From: Panicum virgatum
Taxonomy: Eukaryota > Streptophyta > Magnoliopsida > Poales > Poaceae
Direction: 5' to 3'
DNA length: 64,000 nt
NCBI RefSeq assembly: GCF_016808335.1
Contig: NC_053146.1
Coordinates: 4,007,015 to 4,071,014 of the forward strand
Made by a program: the position numbers and the translations under genes. The number at the start of each line of letters is the position of its first letter. Within the stretch, counting starts at the first letter, position 1. Positions 1-10,673 of this stretch are shown one piece after another. Below the pieces are notes generated by a model. The model was not told the DNA's origin, searched no databases, and saw only the letters and a program-made list of their open reading frames with translations.

Positions 1-1076
1 GGAGAGACGGCGGCGGCGCGAAGGGAAGGCGGCGGCGGCTCGAAGATGGATGCGGGCGAAACAGAGGAAAGAGAGGCGGCGGCTCGAGCACGACTCATAA
101 ATGACAGGTGGGACCCGCGATTTTCCTTTACACCGGTTGATCCGACGCGTAGGGTTTGAACGCCGGTTGATTGCGTCGGTGTAGTTCACCCGAGATTCTA
201 CCAGATCTGTTTTTGAACGCCGGTTGAACCGATGCTGTCAAAAATGAACTCGTCGGTTGATTGATCAAAACACCGGTTGATTGCTAGGTCTCATTTGCAT
301 TTATGATCACCGGTTGATCCGATGCACTGACTTTTGAATACGCCGGTTGAACGCCTGAAAACTTGACTGAGCTGAGACAAACTTAGTAACGCCGGTTAAA
401 CCGATGATGATGCTCCATTGAACGTCGGTTTAACCGGTGAAGCCAAAAACCCCACACTCAGCTCACTCTTCTATGCTAAGTCCAATAAACTTATAAAAAA
501 AACAAATAAACTCAAGTTAATGGACTTGCATAGGCGACTTTACCCCTCAAAATAAATAGGATAGCACACTTGCTTAAATAAATTTCTTTTTAAACACAAG
601 GAAAAGCCGCAAGAGAGACAAAGCGCCAAATAAAATGTATGAGCCATGTCATAGGAATATTGAAGATAGAAAGCTTCAAACTCATCATGACATTGCTCAC
701 TAGGCAATTACGCACCTAACACTTTGCTCTTTTCACTTTTCATGAATTAAGATCTTGTATATGAAAACAAGTCTCATTTTCATCAAGTGATCTCCTTTGT
801 GACCCTTACGCATGCAATGATGATGCAAACTACAACCACATGCGAAAGTATAATAAACATGAAGTGCACACCTATATGACAAGAAATGCATAACAAGAAA
901 TTAAGATCTACTTGTCAAGTTTGAACCCACGGGAAGCTTCTTCATGATGAGCCTTTCTACAAGCCTAGAGGAAAACAAGTGGACCACCACCTCTAGCTAA
1001 ACCCTTGCTCATCACTATCTTACCATGGTTAGACAAGTGTCCTATATGTATGCATTTTTCTATATGACATGGCAAC
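1..1076 (-). other. 3' non-coding region of the copia element
   Basis: This stretch follows the pol stop codon on the minus strand and holds no convincing ORF. Positions about 128-450 contain repeated short units built on CCGGTTGATCCGACG and GGTTTAACCGG in both orientations, like those in the 5' LTR at 7290-7770. Positions 1-120 are GC-rich (cggcggcgg runs) and could be a captured piece of a host gene's leader; I cannot assign it. A polypurine tract next to a 3' LTR was not found, which places that LTR outside the window. Confidence 0.6.
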
Positions 1077-4000
1077 TTACATGACGTTTGCCGCATCTAA
1101 CACATTGAGCTCATTTCTTAGCCTAACAAAGGTACTCTCGTCTAGAGGTTTTGTGAATATATCCGCCAATTGCTCCTCGGATCTCACACCTTGAAGGGAA
1201 ATGTCCCCCTTGGCTTCGTGATCACGCAAGAAGTGATGGCGAATATCAATGTGCTTTGTGCGAGAGTGTTGAACTGGATTCTTGGCAATTTTTACGGCAC
1301 TTTCATTGTCACAAAGGAGTGGGATCCTATCTAGTTTCACACCAAAGTCCAAAAGGGTTTGCTTCATATATAGGATTTGGGCACAACATGCACCGGCCGC
1401 TATATATTCCGCTTCCGCGGTGGACAAAGCCACGGAATTTTGCTTCTTACTCGACCAAGAAACTAGAGAACGCCCAAGCAAGTGGCAACCCCCGGAGGTA
1501 CTCTTGCGATCCACACGGCTTCCGGCAAAATCCGAATCCGAGTATCCCAAGAGATCTAAACTAGCGCCTTTGGGGTACCACAAGCCTATGCTAGGAGTGT
1601 GCTTGAGATACCGAAGGATCCTATTCACAGCCGAAAGGTGTGACTCCTTTGGGTTAGCTTGAAAGCGGGCACACAAGCACACACTAAACATTATATCGGG
1701 CCTAGATGCGGTAAGGTAAAGCAAAGACCCTATCATAGAACGATAGAGGGATTGATCAATCGGTTTACCGTCCACATCCAAGTCGAGATGCCCATTTGTT
1801 GCCATGGGTGTCTTGATTGGCTTGCACTCATCCATCTTGAACTTCTTCAAGATATCTTTGGTATACTTTTCTTGATGGATGAATGTCCCTTCCTTCATTT
1901 GTTTGACTTGAAAACCAAGGAAGAAGGTCAATTCGCCAATCATGGACATCTCAAATTCCCTAGACATCATGGTAGCAAACTCATGGCTTAGCAAATCATT
2001 AGTTGAGCCAAAAATAATATCGTCAACATAAATTTGACAAATGAAAAGATCCCCGTTGACGTCTTTTGTGAACAACGTGGTGTCCACCCTCCCGATCTTG
2101 AAGCCTTGCATGATTAGGAAGTCACGAAGCCTCTCATACCAAGCCCTTGGAGCTTGTTTGAGCCCATAGAGTGCCTTGTGCAACCTATAAACATGGTTAG
2201 GATTCCTCGGATCTTCAAACCCGGGAGGTTGCTCAACATAAACAAGTTCGTTAATAACGCCATTTAAGAATGCACTTTTCACATCCATTTGATACAACTT
2301 AATGTTATGATGTGAAGAGTAAGCAAGAAGGATACGGATAGCTTCAAGTCTTGCGACCGGAGCAAAAGTTTCACCAAAATCCAAACCTTCGACTTGAGAA
2401 AACCCTTTTGCCACAAGTCTTGCTTTGTTGCGTACCACCACCCCATGTTCATCCTGCTTGTTCCGAAAGACCCACTTGGTGCCGATGATGTTCTTGTCTT
2501 TTGGAGGAGCTTCGAGGACCCAAACTTCATTGCGGGTGAAGTTGTTCAACTCATCTTGCATGGCCATCACCCAATCCGAGTCCTCAAGCGCTTCCTCTAT
2601 GCTAGTGGGTTCAATACAAGAAACAAACGAGTGATGTTCGCAAAATGAAGCATGCTTAGAGCGAGTTCTTACTCCCTTTGATGGACTACCAATGATTTGA
2701 CCAATTGGATGATCCTTGGAGATGCGACCATGCTTCACTAGCGGTACTTGCGTGGATGCTTGTTGGGGTGGATCATGGGTGACTTGTGCTTGTGGTGGAA
2801 CGTTTTGCTCTTTTTGTTCTTGAACTTGGGTTGTTGGTGTTGGCACTTCTTCTTGAGATTGTGTATCATCTTTTTCTTGATCTTTATCCACTTGGGGCGC
2901 CGTGGAGGTGCTTGGTGTAGATGAGGAAGGTCCTCCCCCTTGATCATTGTCTTCATGCACCTCTTCCGGCTTGATATCCCCAATGGACATCTTCTTCAAA
3001 GCTACATCGATCTCCTCATCACCTATATTTTCATAGCCAACAACCTCCTCTTGGGAGCCATTAGATTCATCAAACTCCACATCACATGTTTCTTCAACTA
3101 ACCCGGAGGTTTGATTGAATACTCTATATGCTTTGGAGTTTGATGCATAACCAAGAAAGAAACCTTCATCACATCTACTTTCAAACTTACCGAGCCTTTT
3201 CTTCTTATAGATGAAGCACTTGCAACCAAAGACTCGAAAGTATGATATATTTGGTTTCTTCCCGGTGATGAGCTCATATGGAGTTTTCTTGAGGAGTCGG
3301 TGAGGATATACTCGGTTGGATGCATGACACGCCGTGTTGATTGCTTCCGCCCAAAACTTCTCGGTCGTGCCATAATCATCCAACATTGCTCTAGCTAGGG
3401 TGATGAGAGTCTTGTTCTTTCTTTCCACCACTCCATTTTGTTGAGGCGTGTAGGTGGCGGAAAACTCATGCTTGATGCCCTCTTCATCGCACCATTCTTC
3501 AATCTTCATGTTCTTGAATTCGGTGCCGTTGTCACTCCGGATCTTCACAATTGGGGAGTTGTACTCCCTTTGAGCTCTTCTTGCAAATGTCTTGAAGAGT
3601 TCCGGAGTTTCACCCTTATCGCCTAGAAACATAACCCAAGTGTAACGTGAAAAATCATCAACAATTACTAGGCAATAGAGGTTACCACCAATGCTCTTGT
3701 ATGTAGTTGGACCAAAGAGGTCCATGTGTAGTAGCTCGAGCGGCTTGGAGGTAGACAACATCGTCTTGATGGGATGATGTGTTGCAACTTGCTTCCCGGC
3801 TTGACATGCTTTACATAGCTTGTTCTTGTCAAAGGTGACGTCCTTCAAGCCGGTGATCATCCCTCTCTTGTGGGCTTTCTTGAGATTGCTCATGCCAATA
3901 TGAGCAATTCTTCTATGCCAAAGCCACCCAAGAGAAGACTTGGTGAAGAGGCATGTCATGGTGCTTGTTTGCTTTGAAGAGAAATCCACCAAGTAAATGT

Positions 4001-4343
4001 TGCCATGCCTAAACCCCGTGAATACCAATGACTTGTCTTTTTCATGAGTTACTACAACACCATTCTTGTCAAAGGCACACGTTAGTCCAAGATCACACAA
4101 TTGAGCAATTGAAATAAGATTAAAACTAAGTGCTTCTACAAACAAAACATTAGAAATAGATAAATCTTTAGAAATTGCTATTCTACCCAAACCTAAAACT
4201 TTTCCTCTTGAGTTATCACCATAGGTGACGTGTTCATGATCGCCGGGGTCTTCAAGGGAGGTGAACATGCTATCATTGCCGGTCATGTGTTGAGAGCAAC
4301 CGCTATCAAGTACCCAATGTTTTCCACCGGCTTTGTAGTTCAC
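1077..4343 (-). CDS. pol: copia pol polyprotein (protease-integrase-reverse transcriptase-RNase H)
   Basis: An open frame of 1088 residues. In order: an aspartic protease site LDSG at residues 12-15; a GAG-pre-integrase/zinc region with H143, H148, C177 and C180; an integrase core with D208 (HMDLFG), D271 (SDNG) and E307 (VVERKN); an acidic, Q/P-rich linker at about 430-560; reverse transcriptase with the YVDD box near residue 770; and RNase H with LLCDNES near residue 1010. The order integrase before reverse transcriptase defines Ty1/copia. The frame opens directly after a TAG stop and its first codon is GTG, not ATG, and it is out of frame with gag, whose stop is 17 nt upstream. Pol is therefore probably made by frameshifting, splicing or re-initiation rather than from its own ATG. 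No internal stops, so it could be active. Confidence 0.93.
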   Translation of the reverse strand: MNYKAGGKHWVLDSGCSQHMTGNDSMFTSLEDPGDHEHVTYGDNSRGKVLGLGRIAISKDLSISNVLFVEALSFNLISIAQLCDLGLTCAFDKNGVVVTHEKDKSLVFTGFRHGNIYLVDFSSKQTSTMTCLFTKSSLGWLWHRRIAHIGMSNLKKAHKRGMITGLKDVTFDKNKLCKACQAGKQVATHHPIKTMLSTSKPLELLHMDLFGPTTYKSIGGNLYCLVIVDDFSRYTWVMFLGDKGETPELFKTFARRAQREYNSPIVKIRSDNGTEFKNMKIEEWCDEEGIKHEFSATYTPQQNGVVERKNKTLITLARAMLDDYGTTEKFWAEAINTACHASNRVYPHRLLKKTPYELITGKKPNISYFRVFGCKCFIYKKKRLGKFESRCDEGFFLGYASNSKAYRVFNQTSGLVEETCDVEFDESNGSQEEVVGYENIGDEEIDVALKKMSIGDIKPEEVHEDNDQGGGPSSSTPSTSTAPQVDKDQEKDDTQSQEEVPTPTTQVQEQKEQNVPPQAQVTHDPPQQASTQVPLVKHGRISKDHPIGQIIGSPSKGVRTRSKHASFCEHHSFVSCIEPTSIEEALEDSDWVMAMQDELNNFTRNEVWVLEAPPKDKNIIGTKWVFRNKQDEHGVVVRNKARLVAKGFSQVEGLDFGETFAPVARLEAIRILLAYSSHHNIKLYQMDVKSAFLNGVINELVYVEQPPGFEDPRNPNHVYRLHKALYGLKQAPRAWYERLRDFLIMQGFKIGRVDTTLFTKDVNGDLFICQIYVDDIIFGSTNDLLSHEFATMMSREFEMSMIGELTFFLGFQVKQMKEGTFIHQEKYTKDILKKFKMDECKPIKTPMATNGHLDLDVDGKPIDQSLYRSMIGSLLYLTASRPDIMFSVCLCARFQANPKESHLSAVNRILRYLKHTPSIGLWYPKGASLDLLGYSDSDFAGSRVDRKSTSGGCHLLGRSLVSWSSKKQNSVALSTAEAEYIAAGACCAQILYMKQTLLDFGVKLDRIPLLCDNESAVKIAKNPVQHSRTKHIDIRHHFLRDHEAKGDISLQGVRSEEQLADIFTKPLDESTFVRLRNELNVLDAANVM

Positions 4344-4359
4344 CTACACACATGAGAAT

Positions 4360-6462
4360 TCACTTTTGAGTTTTAGGAACCCAAACAAGCTTTGGGCCTT
4401 GCACATGTGTGACAAGAGCTTTTGGGACCCAAAGTTGCTTGGGGAGCTTCTTCTTTGACTCCTTAGTGAGTTTGCCAATGAATTTGGCCTTCACCTTGCC
4501 CTTCACTTTACTCAAGAGAAAATGGTTATTTTCAAACATTGATGAGTAATTCTTAGGTAAAGTGGGAAGAGGACGTGATGGTAAGGTGCACTCCCTAGTG
4601 TGGTGCCCGGTGACTTGACAATGTTGGCAATATGATCCAACTTCCTTGATGAAGCTAATCTTGATCTCCGGAGAAGGAGTAGTAGCTATGTTTGGCTCCG
4701 GAAATGAACCAAGACCTCTCTTGCCATAGTCACGGGCATTGTTGAAGAGAATCTCTTTATGGATGTATTCTCCTCTTGAGAGCTTCTCCACACTACTCTT
4801 GAGGCTTGCAACTTGATCCATCAATTCCTTTTCCCTAGAAGGTGCAAGCTCGGGCAAAGCATTAGTAGCATTTGCATTAATGAGTAGGTCATCACATGAA
4901 GTAGAAGCATTGACCTTCTCAATAGTTTCATGAGCAAAGTTCTCAAGACTTGGGTCAATTGCTTCATAGGCAAATTCAAGTTCTTGATACTTGTGAGCCA
5001 ACTCCCTATGCTCTTGTTTAAGCTTTTTGTGGCTCTCTTCAACTTGCTTAGCAAGTACAAGTGACTCATTGTGCTTTTTGAGCAAGTCATTGTACTTGCC
5101 AAGCAAATCGGAGTGGGCAAGCTCTAACTTTGCACGAGTGCTCTCAAGAATCTTGACTTTGCCCTTTTCCCTCTTGATGACGGATGTATACTCATTAATG
5201 AGGTTAGCAAACTCATTAGGGTCAAGCTCATCATCACTATCATCTTCACTCTCACATACCTTAGAGTTACCTTTGGCCATGAGGCACATTGGAGGTGGAG
5301 GTAGTGATGGTTCTTCATTTGTGAGGGCGATGGTGACTATGTCTTCTTCATCACTTGAATCTTCGCTTGATGAGACATCGGTCACCCACTCTTGTTTTTC
5401 CACCAAGAAGCTTCTCTTGGTGTGCCCTTTCTTCTTTGGGAAGAGCTTGGTCTTCTTGTCATGGCTCTTTTTCTTCCCAAGTCTCTTGTTTTTGTTCTTC
5501 CTTTCTTCTTCTTCATCATCGCTTGAATCATGGCGATGCTTGCTCTTGTGATCCTTGTTTCTTTTGTCCGGCTTGGGGCAATTTGGACGGATGTGACCTT
5601 TTTCTCCACAATTGTAGCAAATTTTGTTCTTGACATCCATTGGCCGGAACATTCCCTTCTTAGAGTCAAAGTTGAACCCCTTCTTGTTGATCTTGTCATT
5701 CAAGCGGGTGAACTTTCTCATCATAAGAGCAAGCTCTCCATCATCTTCAACATCGGATGAGCTTTCATGATGATCATCTTCTTCATTGCTTGAGCTAGAA
5801 TCTTGCTTGATCATCTTGAGCTTGCGGGCTTTGTTTGCCTTGGTCTTTAGAGCAATTGATTTGCTTGAAGTTGGCTCTTCGGACATACCAAGGATACTCA
5901 TCTCATGAGCGCGAATTTCGCCCACAAGTTCTCCTACTTCCATTGTGTCAAGATTCTCCTTTTGAAGCATAGCATTGATGATGTTATACTTGGGCTTCGG
6001 GAGGAGCATGAGAATCTTGCGATTGATGGAGGCACTGTCAATTTTGGATATTTCAAGTGCATTAATGTCCTTGACAATGACATTCAAGCGAGAGTACATA
6101 TCATTGCAATTTTCATGAGCTAGCATTTTAAAAGAATCATACTTAGCTCTAAACAAGTGATATTTTTGTTCACGGACTTTTGTGGAGCCTTCATGAATTT
6201 CAATTAGTTCTTTCCATATATCACTTGCTAAGTCCATGCCATTAACTCTAGCAAAGACTTCCTCACTAATGGCTTCGAAAATTGCATTTCTAGCCTTAGC
6301 ATTCCATTTTAATTGTTCGGTGGTGGGAGTTCCGGTGAACCCGGTCTTAGTCGCCAACCATACTTCGGGGGCAATCGCATCAAGGTATGCGGCCATGCGA
6401 ACTTTCCAATAGGCAAAGTTCTTGCCCTCGAAGTGAGGCGGCGAACCACCCATCTTGGCCAT
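4360..6462 (-). CDS. gag: copia gag polyprotein with two zinc knuckles
   Basis: A 700-residue ORF starting with ATG at 6462, about 45 nt after the primer-binding site. Residues 10-190 match the UBN2-type gag fold of plant copia elements (FEGKNFAYWKVRM near the start). A CCHC zinc knuckle CYNCGEKGHIRPNC lies at about 282-295. The region about 300-400 is very rich in lysine, serine and acidic residues, and 430-590 is heptad-like and probably coiled coil. A second CCHC pattern (C612-x2-C615-x4-H620-x4-C625) lies near the C-terminus. Gag forms the virus-like particle and packages the RNA. The length is greater than the usual 300-450 residues of simple copia gags but fits the SIRE/Maximus lineage. 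Confidence 0.9.
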   Translation of the reverse strand: MAKMGGSPPHFEGKNFAYWKVRMAAYLDAIAPEVWLATKTGFTGTPTTEQLKWNAKARNAIFEAISEEVFARVNGMDLASDIWKELIEIHEGSTKVREQKYHLFRAKYDSFKMLAHENCNDMYSRLNVIVKDINALEISKIDSASINRKILMLLPKPKYNIINAMLQKENLDTMEVGELVGEIRAHEMSILGMSEEPTSSKSIALKTKANKARKLKMIKQDSSSSNEEDDHHESSSDVEDDGELALMMRKFTRLNDKINKKGFNFDSKKGMFRPMDVKNKICYNCGEKGHIRPNCPKPDKRNKDHKSKHRHDSSDDEEEERKNKNKRLGKKKSHDKKTKLFPKKKGHTKRSFLVEKQEWVTDVSSSEDSSDEEDIVTIALTNEEPSLPPPPMCLMAKGNSKVCESEDDSDDELDPNEFANLINEYTSVIKREKGKVKILESTRAKLELAHSDLLGKYNDLLKKHNESLVLAKQVEESHKKLKQEHRELAHKYQELEFAYEAIDPSLENFAHETIEKVNASTSCDDLLINANATNALPELAPSREKELMDQVASLKSSVEKLSRGEYIHKEILFNNARDYGKRGLGSFPEPNIATTPSPEIKISFIKEVGSYCQHCQVTGHHTRECTLPSRPLPTLPKNYSSMFENNHFLLSKVKGKVKAKFIGKLTKESKKKLPKQLWVPKALVTHVQGPKLVWVPKTQK

Positions 6463-6504
6463 GGCTCTAGGCGGTGAAGCCTAATGATCCAAATGAGCAA
6501 CGAG

Positions 6505-6516
6505 GCTCTGATACCA
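6505..6516 (-). other. primer-binding site (initiator tRNA-Met)
   Basis: On the minus strand the site reads TGGTATCAGAGC, the standard plant copia primer-binding site complementary to the 3' end of initiator methionine tRNA. It starts 2 nt inside the LTR boundary at 6519. Confidence 0.93.
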
Positions 6517-7237
6517 ATTGTAAGGATCGATGGACCAAGAGGGGGGGTGAATTGGGCCTTTTTCAATTTCTAAAACAAAGTAAGGCAACCTTAACCTATG
6601 CAAAGCTAGTAGGGCACCAATTCACCAACCGGATAACTAAGCTACCTACACAAGCTAAGAGAGATAAAAATAAAGTAAAGCCTAGCAAGGTAGAGCTAAG
6701 TTATGATCTCTAAGTCAAGCACATGAGTAAATTGCATGAAGGAAAATGCTTGAATAAAAGGAATGGACAAGAGACAACCGGATTTTTTCCCGTGGTATCG
6801 ATGTGTTGGCACACACCCCTAATCCACGTTGTGACACTCTCAAAGAGTCTTGTCACCTCCCAAGTCACCGAGACGAGGGCGCTCACTAAGAGTCTCCGTT
6901 CACCATCCCGGCGTGGTGGAGATCAAGCCACGTACAATCTTCTTCTCCGGGCTCCCACAATCCTTGGCAAGCTCCGCGAGAAACACCTCGATCACCAAGA
7001 TCGCCTAGGTGATGCCAATCACCAAGAGTAACAAGCTAAGGCCTTCACTTGAGCAAGAACCGATCACCAAGAACGGATGCACACTAGCTTCTCTCTACTC
7101 AAGTCCTTAATCTTGCTTCTTGATTGATTGAATGCACAAGTATGTGAATGATGAAGCTCAAGGTGGCTCTTGACTATGGTATGAGTGTTTGGATGTTGCC
7201 TGGTGTCAAGAGTGGGCGAAATGACCCATTGGAGGGG

Positions 7238-7245
7238 TATATATA
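7238..7245 (-). promoter_or_regulatory. probable LTR TATA box
   Basis: TATATATA in a GC-richer setting within the 5' LTR; read on the minus strand it would direct transcription toward gag, starting roughly 25-35 nt further left. Confidence 0.5.
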
Positions 7246-7289
7246 GGCAGCTCACACAAATAGAGCCGTTGGAGAAAAGCTGCCAGAAA

Positions 7290-7770
7290 ACTGCGTAGCG
7301 CCGGTTAATCCGACGTACCCCCCATTGTCATCGTCGGTTTAACCGGTGAATGTAAACTGCCTCTTCTGAAAACTAGCCGTTACAACTGGGGCAGATTAAC
7401 CGACGTAGCATCGGTTTAACCGGTGAGTGTAGTTGTCCACTGAACCACTGAAAAACCAAGTCTCTGGACAACTGCACCGACGTTAACTCAAACCTATCGT
7501 CGGTTTAACCGGTGAGTACAACTTTTAAATTCCTCTGAAAAACCATCTCACTGGTCAATTGCACCGACGTCTTGATTCAAACAGCGTCGGTTAATCCGGT
7601 GAATAGAACTTGAATTTCCCTGGAAAAACCAACTCTGGACCAATGCACCGACGTTAAATTCAAACACGTCGGTTTAACCGGTGTATTGAATTTGTCCAGA
7701 CTCTGCTGACTTCGTTTAACCGACGTATAGAAAATTGAGAGCGTCGGTTAAACCGGTGTATAGACTTTTT
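7290..7770. repeat. cluster of pseudo-palindromic GGTTTAACCGG units in the LTR
   Basis: At least ten short units occur here, alternating between forms such as CCGGTTAATCCGACG, GTCGGTTTAACCGGTG and CACCGACG. Each longer unit is nearly its own reverse complement. Units are spaced 20-90 bp apart in unique AT-richer sequence. A comparable set occurs at about 128-450, outside the LTR. Confidence 0.8.
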
Positions 7771-8178
7771 CTGATTTTGTCTTTTCTGATTTGAGTCTTG
7801 AATGAAATCCAAATATTCTTGAGATATAGTTTGAGAACCACTTATTTGAACTTCTAGAAACCTGAGTGACCATAGTGTGCATCCATTTTCAAATGACCAT
7901 GTCCATGCTCAAGTTACTAAGCCTTAACCCCTCTTAATAGTGCGATCACTACAAAACTATAAAACCTATACTAACCTAAGTGTCCTTCTCAACCTTGTGA
8001 CACTTAGGACTAGAAAGATCCTTAGCCTTGACATATATAAGTTGAAAACCGAGATCGCCTTTTAGAATAACCGAAATTGAGGGGCCTCTTTTGACATATG
8101 ACCAAATGAGCGATAATGATCTATTAAGCTGCACAAACTCATTAGTCACAATAATGGTTGTCATTAATCACCGAAACA

Positions 8179-8824
8179 TACCTTGAGGGCCTAGATGCTT
8201 ACAGGCGGCAGCGGGATGCGGCGGCGCGCGGCGGCGGCTTGTACTCGCAGCGGACGGTGTGCTGGCGCGTGCGGCGGCGGCGAGACGCGGCGGCGGGCAG
8301 CGGCTTGGACGCGAGGCGGGACGCGGCGGCGGGCGACGGCTTGGACCCGCGGCGGGCGGCGGGCGGCGGCTTGGACTCACGTGCGGTGGCTGCGGGACGC
8401 GTGGCGGCCGGCGGCGCGTGGCGCACGACGCAGCTGTAGCAGATTTTTTTTTTGTATTTTGTTTTAAATCTTTGCCATGTGCCAGGATCCCTGGCACACG
8501 GTGAAGTTCAAATCTTTGCCGTGTGCCAGGGTCCATGGTACACATCGAACTTCGAATCCGGCGCCGTCTCCTCGCGCCATTACCATCTCCCGTGGCCGCC
8601 CCCGCCGTCATGTGCTTTAGTTTGCCATGTACCGGCCCAAACACACGGCAAAGGTCTTTGCCGTGTGCCCGATAAAAGGCACACAGCGAAGCCGGCTTTA
8701 CCGTCGTGGTTGGTCGCCGTCGAGGATTCGCCGTGGGCCACGCACGGCGAACATGTATGCCGTGTGTTTTGGGGCCTTCGCCGTGTGCCTTGGGCACACG
8801 GCAAATGGCCAGAATCCGGTAGTG
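8179..8824 (-). mobile_element. terminal fragment of a CACTA-type DNA transposon
   Basis: The right edge reads CCGGTAGTG, that is CACTACCGG on the minus strand. Inside it are many copies of TTTGCCGTGTGCC and its inverse, subterminal repeats typical of a grass CACTA family. The left part is very GC-rich (cggcgg runs). The copia element inserted at 8178 separates it from the rest. The long ORFs seen here on both strands arise from the low-complexity GC repeats and are not genes. Confidence 0.7.
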
Positions 8825-9963
8825 ATTACTAGATAGGGCTAGGTATAGCCCTCCTCCACCGGGTGATCTCGGCCGTTGATGGAATCACACGGAGGATTTT
8901 CTGGTCTCTTGTGGCTGCCTAGATAAATCTGGGTTAAAGAGATGACTTGGCCCATGTTGTTAGGGAATATTAGCAGTCAAGTCCCCTGCCCCTATATATG
9001 TAACCCTTTAGGCTTGGTTGAGAGAAACATATTTCATTTGGGCCAACAGAACTAGTGCAACTGGCCTTTGTGTGCCTTGGCATGCATAGTATCAACATCG
9101 TAGACACACTAGCTAGCTGACCAAGATCGATGTGGCACACTGTTGTCACTGACGCACCAACGAACGAGAAATGCAATGCAAGAGGACCGGCCGGCAAGCA
9201 AAGGACGAAGCAGCAAGGGAGACCTCATCCTTTGCCTGTTGATTGTAACCACTGACCCTCTCATTGGGGGCGTCCACTCAGCTAGGCGCCCAAGTGCTCC
9301 AGCACTATAGTCAGTAGCAGTAGTAGTCACCTGTGGCTGTGATCCATCCTTCTCAATTGCCAAGAATTATGAGCTCCACTGCCTCGAGCGTCATGTCCAT
9401 CGATCGCACCGGAAATGATGAATCAGGGGACTTTTCATTTCAATTTTTGTTTCGCCTCCCCTTAGATATGGGGACGTCAACGCACACATCTCATTTGAGC
9501 CGGATCTTTTCCAAAAAGCAAGGTTGTTGCATATCTGCAAAATGCCACTGGGCCATGAAACTGGCATGCATGCGTGGCGTCCTGGTCCCACGTGTCAATG
9601 AGACATCGACCTAAGCATCCATTTTCCAAATCCACAAAGTTCATATTTATTTTTTTCTCTCTAAATTTTGACGTTAATTAGATTGAAATTGCACTGTACA
9701 TTTGACATTTGACTTGTTAACCATAGACACGTACGTTTTAGGATCTATATAATTTACTAGCTAGGTCAGAACTAAGGCAGGCAGAAACCCTACAAGCAAC
9801 TAAACGTACAAGTCGAGGATCACAAAACTGTACGCGATATAGATCGATCACCCACCTAACTGTTGAGGCTGAACCTTTTTGTGCAGCAAAAGGCGATGCT
9901 ACATCTCTCTAGCCTCACTACTCATCACCATCGCCACGGACTGAAGACGACACTTCAGACCAA
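8825..9963. other. intergenic, no gene seen
   Basis: AT-rich single-copy-looking sequence without an ORF of recognisable content, splice-compatible exon or RNA gene. It includes a hairpin at 8834-8851 (agggcta-ggta-tagccct). Confidence 0.5.
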
Positions 9964-10082
9964 GAGCCTATTCGGCTGGTCTAGGCTTGGCTTGATTTGG
10001 CTTATTATGACTTATTTCTTCTCACACAATACTATTCAATCTACCAGTCGAGAACTATTTATTCTACCAGCCGAACAGACTC
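9964..10082. mobile_element. 119-bp MITE with 16-bp terminal inverted repeats
   Basis: Left end GAGCCTATTCGGCTGG and right end (reverse complement) GAGTCTGTTCGGCTGG match at 14 of 16 positions. CAA stands immediately outside both ends (9961-9963 and 10083-10085), a possible 3-bp target duplication. No coding capacity. The superfamily is uncertain; a 3-bp duplication would suit PIF/Harbinger or CACTA. Confidence 0.65.
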
Positions 10083-10303
10083 CAAATTTCGGGCTTTTCG
10101 CCTAAAACGGTGACAGGGTACGGTAGAGCCACAGACAGGTCCATCGATATACCCCATCAGTGCACGTTCATGTTGACATCGATCCGATCACTAATCATCA
10201 CCCAGTTTAGGTTGGTTTTACGTTGACATACCTCGTCATAGCTAGTCATCAGACTACTACTACTGTCACACATCATGGATTATTCATCTCTTCGAAACTG
10301 GGG

Positions 10304-10646
10304 ATTTTTTTATTTTAATCCCTTTTAATCTAATATTTTAATAATAGCCCGTGCAGATTTAAATTTTTAAGAATTAGCCTTTTTGATCGCGCCAAGCACC
10401 TAGGACAATCGTTACGACGTATAGGATGGGATGAGCAGAAGGGCAATACGGTCCATACGGAAAAACAATAGAGATACGTACCCTACGGGTGGATCCAAAG
10501 TGTTGAAAGACGTATGTGAGTAGCATATCTCCAATATTAGAAGTTGTAGTGGTATATCTCCAACTCTTAAAAGTTACAATGGTACCTTCCAATTAGCCCA
10601 TTATTAAAATATTAGATTAAAAAGAATTAAAATTAAAAAATTTCTC
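10304..10646. mobile_element. 340-bp inverted-repeat element
   Basis: About 45 bp at 10304-10350 (AT-rich, containing TTTTAATCTAATATTTTAA) is repeated in inverted orientation at about 10599-10646. The centre has no coding signal. The long, very AT-rich inverted arms suggest a MITE. I could not define a target duplication. Confidence 0.55.
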
Positions 10647-10673
10647 GTAACGGCCCCCTAATCCCCCAAGGCT

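Larger units (their letters stand above)
1..8178 (-). mobile_element. Ty1/copia LTR retrotransposon, SIRE/Maximus-like, cut by the window start
   Basis: The minus strand carries, in transcriptional order, a 5' LTR (8178-6519), a primer-binding site complementary to initiator tRNA-Met, a gag ORF, a pol ORF with protease, integrase, reverse transcriptase and RNase H in copia order, and a long non-coding tail. The outer end at 8178 reads TGTTTCGG on the minus strand, a canonical TG start. No second copy of the LTR is seen in 1-1076, so the 3' LTR and the matching target duplication lie to the left of the window. Both ORFs are open, so the insertion is probably young. It lies inside an older CACTA-type element whose remaining end is at 8179-8824. 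Confidence 0.93.
6519..8178 (-). repeat. 5' LTR of the copia element
   Basis: The 1660-bp LTR is bounded by TG...CA. The inner edge at 6519 is fixed by the primer-binding site. The outer edge at 8178 is inferred from the TG dinucleotide at the point where the sequence becomes GC-rich CACTA-like DNA. The matching 3' LTR is not in the window, so this end lacks a direct alignment test. Confidence 0.8.

Noticed and set aside
8168..8832. ORFs up to 209 residues on both strands in the GC-rich CACTA relic
   Set aside because: Several overlapping frames are open at once, composition is Arg/Pro/Ala only, and the sequence is subterminal transposon repeat.
8829..8851. Possible Helitron 3' end (hairpin agggcta/tagccct next to CTAG on the minus strand)
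   Set aside because: The hairpin sits only 2-3 nt from CTAG instead of about 10, and an element from here to the 5' end at 12675 would cut the putative gene at 10.7-13.5 kb.
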